Positions 56,698 through 64,000 of a stretch of 64,000 nucleotides of DNA are shown piece after piece; the stretch's first letter is position 1; each line of letters begins with the position of its first letter. The stretch lies in assembly GCA_029876055.1 (NCBI GenBank), contig CM056874.1, forward strand, positions 5,022,001-5,086,000, read 5' to 3'. Under the pieces are notes generated by a model that was not told the origin of the DNA, ran no database searches, and saw only the letters and a list, made by a program, of their open reading frames with translations. The position numbers were made by a program, and so were the translations under genes. This stretch comes from Madurella fahalii. Its lineage: Eukaryota > Ascomycota > Sordariomycetes > Sordariales.

Positions 56698-57728
56698 TTT
56701 CTCCTCTTGTTTGAAAAATAATAACGGTATCGCGAGGAGCCCGGCCCAGCCATGAGGGAAAGGATGAGAAGCTTAACATCCCAAAGCCTCAGCGGTGGCT
56801 GAATAGCCTGGCCATATACCTGGGACTGCCGTATTTCGGCCTTGCAACAACACGGTACCTACCGCAACGGCCTGGGGGCTGACACCGCTTGACTGAATCT
56901 CCGTCTAGTTGGTGCGCATTGGTGAATACGACGCCCCAGCCTAAGACTTCGCCGATTTTCGAACGGCGGGGCTGCTAGCCTGGCTGCTGCTCCTTCCCAA
57001 TTGACTTCCATGACCAAAGCGTGGATGGTTTGCATAAGCGCGGCGCTGGGGGAGGAAGAAGCTGGATGTCGGCAAGCCCGTCCAGGCCTAGACTAAACCT
57101 TACCGTGACCGTGTTCGTGTTGCTGCGGAGAATAGCCTCGGCAACGTGAGCAAGTACGTATGCAAGACCGATACCGAGAGGGAAATGCAAACGGAACATA
57201 GGGAGCCGGTGAAAAGTTAATGGGCGGGAGTTTCTATCATGACATCGGGTGACTGCATCGCTATGGAATGTGCTGTGGTTCTGGGCGCCCCCGGGGGGGG
57301 GGGGAGGGAGGGAGGGAGAAGGTAAACAGTCGTGAGCATATTCGCGTAGCCGCAATGTTTCATCGAGCCGAGTCGCACAGTCATGTGTTGCTGTATATGC
57401 GGCCTACCTCTAATAAAGCCCCATGTGGGAGATCGAGAAGGAGGTCCGGGACTACCGGGGGCGAATGAAGTGGTTCGGTTGTGCGAGGGAAAGTGGAGGT
57501 TTGCATCCATGTCGTCATTGACCCAACATGAGATGCAAAGACAAGGAACCGAGCGTGTCATAGCTCCCACAACCATATAAGGATTGGAAGATGATAATCG
57601 GGACTCGGCTTGTGACCAACTACTAGTGATTGAAACTGTCGCAATTAAAGTCTACGGATTTTGAAACCGCTTGTTATCCACTGAGAGACGCTCTGAATAA
57701 GCCATCACTTTAATAGTCCAGCTGAAAG
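56698..57728. other. Divergent promoter region
   Basis: About 1 kb between the membrane-protein gene and the SDR gene. A G-rich run lies near 57293-57318. No gene was recognised. Confidence 0.45.
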
Positions 57729-58829
57729 ATGACGTCCAAATCTCAATTCGAGATCGGTAAGTGAGACCACACAACATACCACGCATCATTTCCATAGATT
57801 TCTGAGGCTGAGATTGAGTTGTGGAACGGCAGGCCACAAGATCCCCGTCTCGGGGCAGGAGTTCCCGGGCAAGGAGGGGAAGATGCCGTACCCGCATCCG
57901 TTGTTTGACGAGATTCCTACCGACGATGGCAAGAGCCAAAAGTACAAGGCTGCGGGGAAGCTGAAGGGCAAGAACGCCATCATCACGGGCGGTGACTCGG
58001 GTATTGGCCGTGCAACCGCCATCTTGTTCGCCATGGAGGGCGCCAACTCGCTCATCGCTTATCTGCCTGAAGAGGAAGACGATGCCCAGGACACCAAGAA
58101 GCGGGTCGAGGAGTACGGCCAGCAATGCCACCTGGTGTCCACCGACCTCCGAGACGCCAAGAACTGCAAGAAGGTGGTCGACGAGGCAGTCAAGGTCTTC
58201 GACGGCAAGATCGACATTCTGTTCAACAACGCTGCGTACCAGATGGCGGTTGACGATATCAGCGAGCTGTCCGAGTATGTCCTTTGCCATGGCGCCCCGA
58301 GAGGGAGAGAGGGGCAAGACGCAGTGCTAATGCTAGCGGCAGGGACCAGTGGCTGCACACCTTTAACACCAACATCCACCCCTACTTCTTCCTGGCCAAG
58401 TACGTGCTGCCTCACATGAGGCGCGGCTCCACCATCATCAACAACGCCAGCATCAACGCATACGTGGGACGGCCCGACCTGCTTGACTACACGTCGACCA
58501 AGGGCGCCATCGTGTCGTTCACGCGCGGACTGAGCAACCAGCAGGTCGGTAAGGGCATCCGGGTCAACGCGGTTGCGCCCGGCCCGGTGTGGACGCCGCT
58601 CATCCCGTCGACCATGACCGAGGACGCGCAGAAGCAGTTCACCAGTCCCATGGGACGACCAGCGCGTACGTGTGCTTCGAGCCCTTCCCGTGGGGATACC
58701 ATGGCTAACATTACATGTCCAGAGCCGAGCGAGATTGCTACCTGTGTGGTATTTTTAGCCTCCTCTGACAGCTCTTGCATCAGTGGCCAGACGATCCACT
58801 GCAACGGCGGGACTATTGTCAACGGTTAG
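57729..58829 (+). CDS. Short-chain dehydrogenase/reductase (SDR)
   Basis: Exons are 57729..57756, 57833..58274, 58343..58665 and 58723..58829, giving 299 residues. The cofactor motif is TGGDSGIG (61-68), followed by NNAAYQ and the catalytic YTSTK (Y206, K210), with a Ser in NNASINAY. A 45-residue N-terminal extension (PGKEGKMPYPHPLFDEIP) is typical of the bacterial and fungal stress-related SDR subgroup (YhdF/YdaD-like). The C-terminus SGQTIHCNGGTIVNG fits the classical SDR end. Substrate is unknown. The third intron joins GRPA to QPSEIA, using a GTACGT donor. Confidence 0.88.
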
Positions 58830-59623
58830 CGCGGGGAATAATATTCAATTAGGAGAGCAGGCTGTGCAGGTAGATCCAATGAGGAGGAGGGGGTCAATTG
58901 GGCACCACCAAAGCAGTTGTTTGTCCCTTTGGGTTGCCATGTAAAACTGGTCACGATTGTCAGAAGGCGGATGAGAAGAGACGGGAGGCTTGCCAGATGC
59001 AGCAGGTCTCGGCAGTTGCGCAATTCTGCCATGGGCCACGGTGCTATCCTGGTATACACACACAGTGTTGTGAACTGAGGCAAGCCTTTTCCTTAGTCGT
59101 AGCTTTGTATTGATGCCCTCCCCTCGCGGATGGATCCGTACGGGGAAAAGAAGAAAGAGAAAAGAAAGAAAGAAAACAGAAATAAAAGTAGCCGCGATTG
59201 CCACAAAGGCGCCATGCAGCAATAAGTGTATTCTCCTCGACGAAGCGTCGAACGAGTGCCGGGCGCCAGGCTGGGTACCTTGAGGGCCGAGGGCGCAACT
59301 GCATTAACACCGATCCGCCCCAACCTCGCCCAGACCGGGAACCCTGATGGCTGCCTGGGGGCCGCACTGTGCGTGGATGAAGGGGGGGCGACTCTTTGAC
59401 CGCTCCTGGCAGTTTTGGTTGAATGGATTTTGGGTTCAAAAATGATCCGTTCGGTCCGCAACTTTGATCCAGCAAGAAATGAACTCCGGTGCGATGCACG
59501 ACCAGAGGTGATAGAATCAATTGCTTATAAAGACCCGAAAGGGTTGTCCTTGTGCTCCACTCGTCCCCCGCCAAGACCGCTACACCTCATCCTCCGTGGG
59601 GGATTGCGAGCCGGAACGCCGTC
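58830..59623. other. Intergenic, ABC transporter promoter
   Basis: It holds the SDR 3' UTR and the transporter promoter, with a purine-rich stretch at 59142-59190 and a TATAAAG box at 59526-59532, 98 nt before the start codon. Confidence 0.5.
59526..59532 (+). promoter_or_regulatory. TATA box of the ABC transporter gene
   Basis: TATAAAG is on the plus strand, 98 nt upstream of the ATG. The position is compatible with a fungal core promoter. Confidence 0.5.
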
Positions 59624-62600
59624 ATGTCGGATCCGGAGCTCTTGCATAAGCTTTTCGGCGGCGCGGCCGCCCTCTTGGTCGCGCTCCTGACAGCGCCTGC
59701 GCTTGTCTATGCGTTGGGAACCGCTACGCCGCGCTGGAGACGAAGAGGATATGCCCACCTCGGCCAAAACAGCTATGAGGACCACGATGGTATCGCCACC
59801 GAAGAGTCGATCCGCGCCTACTCGGATACGCGCCCCCGAGTTGCTGTTTGTCTCGGGGCTATCATCGGGTTGGCAGCGTCGGTTGCTGCCAGAATCGTGA
59901 CCCTGAGAACCGCCCAGGATACACCTCGGCTCTCCGAGGAACTGGTTCACTGGACAGAGCCGACGTGCTGGGTAAGACGAGCCATCCTCTACGCTCTTAT
60001 TAGCACTCTTGACTAAGACGGCCGCAGGTGCTTGTGTGCTTGCAATGCGCATGTCTCCCCGCTAGACACCAGCACCAGGCGAAATTCCGCCTGACCATTG
60101 TAGGCCTCGTCTCGTCGCTATTGATTGCCGTGTCTGTGGCTCTTCGCTATGGCTATGAAGCGCTGGCATCAGTCGCCCGACCCGAGAGGGATACGGTGGC
60201 AGTGGTCTTGGGGTCCCTCTATCTCGCCCAATTCTTCTCGGCTGTCGCCACGGCAGCTGCGTTTGCAGCCTTCCCCCGTCGTCCCGATGTCTACGACAAA
60301 ACCGGCCTTGTCGACCAACAGCACACCCTGTCGCTGTTGTCCCTGTTTTCGTATTCCTGGGATCGCGTGATCTTCGACGTCGCTAGGGAGCGCCAGATGG
60401 AGATCGAAGACATCCCAAACCTCGATTCCGCCACTCGGTCTAGAAACCTGGAGACCAGGTTCCTCGACAGGCTGTCAGAGGGCCCCCTCTGGTGGCAGCT
60501 CATCAAGGGCCACGCTGCCGAGTTGTCACTGCAGTGGGGTCTCACCCTGGTCATCGCCTTCTTGTCCCTGTTTCCGCAGGTTGTTCTCTACAATTTCCTG
60601 TCAAGAATTGAGCAGAGGCAAGGCCACACGTCCGCTGACCCCACCGTCTTCATATGGGTGCTTGGTTTGCTGCTGAGCCAACTTCTCCAAGTTGGGTTTA
60701 GCAACTGGCTTCGGTGGATCACGACAACCAGGCTCGAGATCCCAGTGGGCTCGCTGCTGCAGTCGCTGGTCTTCTCGAAGGCCCTCAAGCAGTACGAGAC
60801 CGCGCCTCCGGGACAGAAAGTGGAAAAGAGCGACGGATCTAGCGGCCAGGGTAATCCCAAAGATGGCAAGGCGAAGAAGGACACGGAACCCGAGACCCGG
60901 CAGTCGGTCATCAATCACATGAAGCTTGATAGGTATGGCCCCGAAACTATCGACGACCCGCCCGTTTCCCGTTCCTAACAGCATCTCTAGTGGTCGTGTC
61001 ACTATATTCTGTCTATACAACAATAATTTTCCCATGGCTATTTTCAAGCTCATCCTCGCAGGAGGCTTTTCCGTCAGTCTGATGGGCTGGCTGCCAGTGC
61101 TGTGCGGTCTCGCCGCCGGGTCGCTCGTAATCCCCTTGAGCTCTCTCCTGTCCAAAAGATACACCTCGCTGCACTTTGGCCTGATGAAGTACCGTGATGG
61201 CAAGGCTCACCTCCTAACCGAGGCCCTGCAAGGCATGCGCCAGATCCGGTATTCGGCTCTCGAGCAACACTGGGAGAGCAAGATATTGGCGAGCCGGGAC
61301 GAAGAGTTGAGGCAGTACTGGAAAGTAGCCCTCTGGCAATGCCTCGTCGTCTTCGTCGTCAATCTGAGCCCCGTGCTGCTGGCAAGCGTCACCTTCTTCA
61401 TCTACGTGTGGCAGAATGGAACACATATCCGGGCTTCAGTCATCTTCACGTCGCTCGGCCTGTTTGATCAGCTCTACGAGGCCGTGGCCCTCCTGCCCCT
61501 CCTGCAAATGTACTTACTTGAGGCATGGACGAGCGCTGTGAGACTGGAAAAATACTTCAAGCAGTCGGACAAGGAACCCGTGTCGGAACCGGGAGATGCG
61601 ATTGCTTTTGAGAATGCCACAGTAGCATGGCCGAGGATCGAGGACTCCGAGGCCCCCGAAGGAGGCACCCAAGAGCAGCGGGGGGCGCACTCAATGCTCC
61701 GGGACGTAAACCTCGAGTTTCCAATTGGCAAGCTCAGCGTGATCACGGGGAAGACCGGATCAGGGAAGAGTCTCCTGCTCGCAGCGCTCTTGGGCGAGGT
61801 CAAGCTGTTGGCGGGTACAGTTCGCATGCCGACTCCGCCAACGTTCGATGAGAACGCCGAGCATATTCCGGACGAGGAATGGATCATTCCTCAGTTAACC
61901 GCCTTCGTCTCACAAACGCCCTGGATCGAGAGTGGCACCGTCAGAGAGAACATCGTGTTCGGCCTCCCTTTCGTTGAGGATCGCTATCGCAAGGTGCTCG
62001 CAGCATGTGCTCTAGAGAAGGATATCGAGCTTCTAGTCGATGGTGACGAGACCGAGGTCGGACCTAAGGGCGTTACTTTGTCAGGCGGGCAGCGTTGGCG
62101 AACGGCACTTGCCCGCGCTCTTTACTCTCGCGCCGGCATCCTGGTGCTTGATGATGTTCTTAGCGCTGTGGACGCCCACGTTGGTAGGCTGATCGTCGAC
62201 AAAGCCCTCTCGGGAGAGCTTGCTCGAGGGAGGACCCGCATTCTAGCCACTCATCACGCGGAGTTGGTCATGCCTCATGCGAGCTACCTGGTCCGCCTCC
62301 GCAGCGGCGAGGTAGAGTCGGCCGAGATTCTTTCGCCGGTGGATCTGGATCCTGAGCTGGAGGCAGCCGCTACGTCGCCGGACGAGACATCATCATACGC
62401 TCAAAACGGCCATGCCGTCCCAGTGGGTCAGAAGAAAGCCAAAAAAGCAAGCCAAGACGAGGAGCAGAGAGAGACCGGGCGTGTCAAGTGGAAGGTGTAC
62501 AAGGCCTATTATAAAGCCAGTGGCGGTGCATTGCCATGGCTAGTTGGGATAGCCGTTCTCTTCCTCGGCCACTTCTTGACCATTGCTCGGACATGGAGTT

Positions 62601-64000
62601 TGAAGGAGCTCGCCCAGCAGGCAGCTTCCGAGACGGTCCATTTCGCATCACAAACCGTGCAGATGATCACCTCTCCAAACTACGCCGACGTCGTTGGCTT
62701 TCCCAAGACGTCCAAGGTTGAGCGTGGCATCTACTTCTGTATGTTTTCCCTAATTTCCTGCTTCCCAGGCCTTCCGGTCCTACCACCAGTCAGTTGCTGA
62801 CTAATAAATCCAACAGGGCTGGGCGCGTTTCTCGTCATCGACTTCAGCATGCTTATAGTTCAGCTCATTCGGGTCATGATCTTCTTCATAGTTGGCTTGA
62901 CGGCGTCCAAGGTACTCTTCCAAAGAATGACGCACGCTATCCTCCGAGCACCCTTACGCTGGATAGACACGGTACCGGCTGGCCGCATCCTCAACCGCTT
63001 CACATCCGACACTTTCACCGTCGATAGACGGCTCTCCACCCAGACTTTTACCTTCCTCCGCACCGTGCTGTTCCTGGTGGTGATCATTGGTACCAGGTAT
63101 GTCCGCCGTCGGTGATTTGGCAAACCCTACGCATTCTGACTGAATCGAAATAGTCTATCAGTATCGGTATACGTCATCTTCTTCGGTCTCTTCCTCTTGA
63201 TCTTCTATGTACGCATCGCTCAAGAGTATATCAACGCCGCCCGCGAGGTGAAACGGATCAATTCCGTTGCCCACTCTCCAATCTACGACCAGTTCAGTTC
63301 AGTTCTGTCCGGTCTGTCTACCATTCGCGCTTTCGGCCGCACCAAGTTCTATATGGAGCGCATGTACGGGCTTATCGACAACAGTGCCAAAGCGTCCTGG
63401 GCACTGCAGTTGTCCAGCCGCTGGATGGCGTTCCGGATGGGGGTCCTCGGCGCCCTGTTCGTCACCATTGTCGCCAATGCCGTAGCATTCAGCCGCGTCG
63501 ACGCCGCGCTGGCCGGGTTCAGCTTGGCCTTTGCGCTGCGTTACACGAACGCGTTGACTTCACTTCTCCAAGCCATGACCTCTGTTGAGTTGGGATTCAA
63601 CGCCTGCGAGAGAGTCTTGGAATACGCCGAGATCGAAACGGAGCCCGAGGATGGTAAGGATGCCCCAGCGGCCTGGCCGACGGAAGGCAGGATCGAAGTC
63701 GACAACCTGACTGTCCGTTATGCCGAGGACCTACCGCCAGTCTTGAAGAATGTCACGTTTACTGTTGGCGCTGGAGAGCGTATCGGCATCGTTGGTCGGA
63801 CTGGAGCGGGGAAATCGACCCTTGCCGCCGTCTTCTTCCGTCTCCTTGACCCGGTTGAGGGTACTGTCCACATTGACAATGTGGACATTGCGAGCTTGAA
63901 GTTGACTCAGCTGCGAAGCCGGCTTGCTATTATTCCCCAGGACCCCTTCCTCTTCTCGTAAGTTGTCTCCCTCGTGTGCCCTCCGGGGATACTGCTAACA
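59624..64000 (+). CDS. ABCC-type (MRP/YOR1-like) full ABC transporter, 3' end outside window
   Basis: Exons are 59624..59971, 60028..60932, 60991..62738, 62817..63096 and 63154..63957; the last GTAAGT donor at 63958 leads beyond the window. About 1361 residues are visible. An N-terminal hydrophobic region precedes the first transmembrane domain. NBD1 has Walker A GKTGSGKS (671-678), signature LSGGQ (781-785) and Walker B ILVLDD (D805-D806). As in many ABCC proteins, Asp replaces the catalytic Glu after Walker B, so site 1 is probably degenerate. The second transmembrane domain and NBD2 Walker A (GRTGAGKS) follow. It likely exports organic anions, conjugates or drugs across the plasma or vacuolar membrane. 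Confidence 0.92.

Noticed and set aside
57217..57576. 119-codon minus-strand ORF before the SDR gene
   Set aside because: Composition is that of random GC-rich sequence including a G-run; no start context or family support.

Overview
The window is nuclear DNA from a filamentous ascomycete, most likely a Sordariomycete of the order Sordariales (Chaetomiaceae-like). The evidence is the gene architecture: introns of about 50-150 nt with GTRNGT-type donors and CTRAY branch points, monocistronic genes on both strands, and typical Pezizomycotina families (Zn2Cys6 regulator, GH13+CBM20 amylase, fungal rhodopsin-domain membrane protein, ABCC transporter). The family-level assignment is an inference. 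I saw no transposon, rRNA, tRNA or CRISPR. Exon coordinates were worked out by hand from splice signals, reading phase and family conservation.

Left part (1-16.8 kb): the 3' part of an unrecognised gene; VPS37 (ESCRT-I); ABP1 (actin patch adaptor); a CYSTM-like Cys-rich protein; a Grx3/4-type monothiol glutaredoxin; a Zn2Cys6 transcription factor whose zinc cluster contains a 3-nt microexon; a secreted alpha-amylase with starch-binding domain in 14 exons, one intron of the GC-AG type; and a small secreted protein.

Middle (17.8-39 kb): a 1519-residue F-box protein, VPS1 dynamin, COX19, a mitochondrial alpha-beta fused succinyl-CoA-ligase-like protein with an eroded ATP-grasp region, a monocarboxylate-transporter-like MFS protein converging on it, a three-LIM protein, SUMO and CMC4.

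Right part (39.4-64 kb): nucleoporin Nup84/Nup107, a lactate-monooxygenase-like flavoenzyme, DAHP synthase, a WD40-cyclophilin, cytochrome c1, an MBD4-like G/T mismatch glycosylase without an MBD, a rhodopsin-domain membrane protein, an SDR oxidoreductase, and an ABCC transporter cut by the right edge.

Most genes are housekeeping (endocytosis/endosome: VPS37, ABP1, VPS1; mitochondrial respiration: COX19, CMC4, CYT1; Fe-S handling: Grx). They are not an obvious cluster. No clear new multi-gene system was found. The best leads are the 3-nt microexon in the zinc cluster, the fused succinyl-CoA-ligase-like protein next to a carboxylate-type transporter, the GC-AG intron in the amylase, and a diverged CGG-N-CCG repeat cluster upstream of DAHP synthase.
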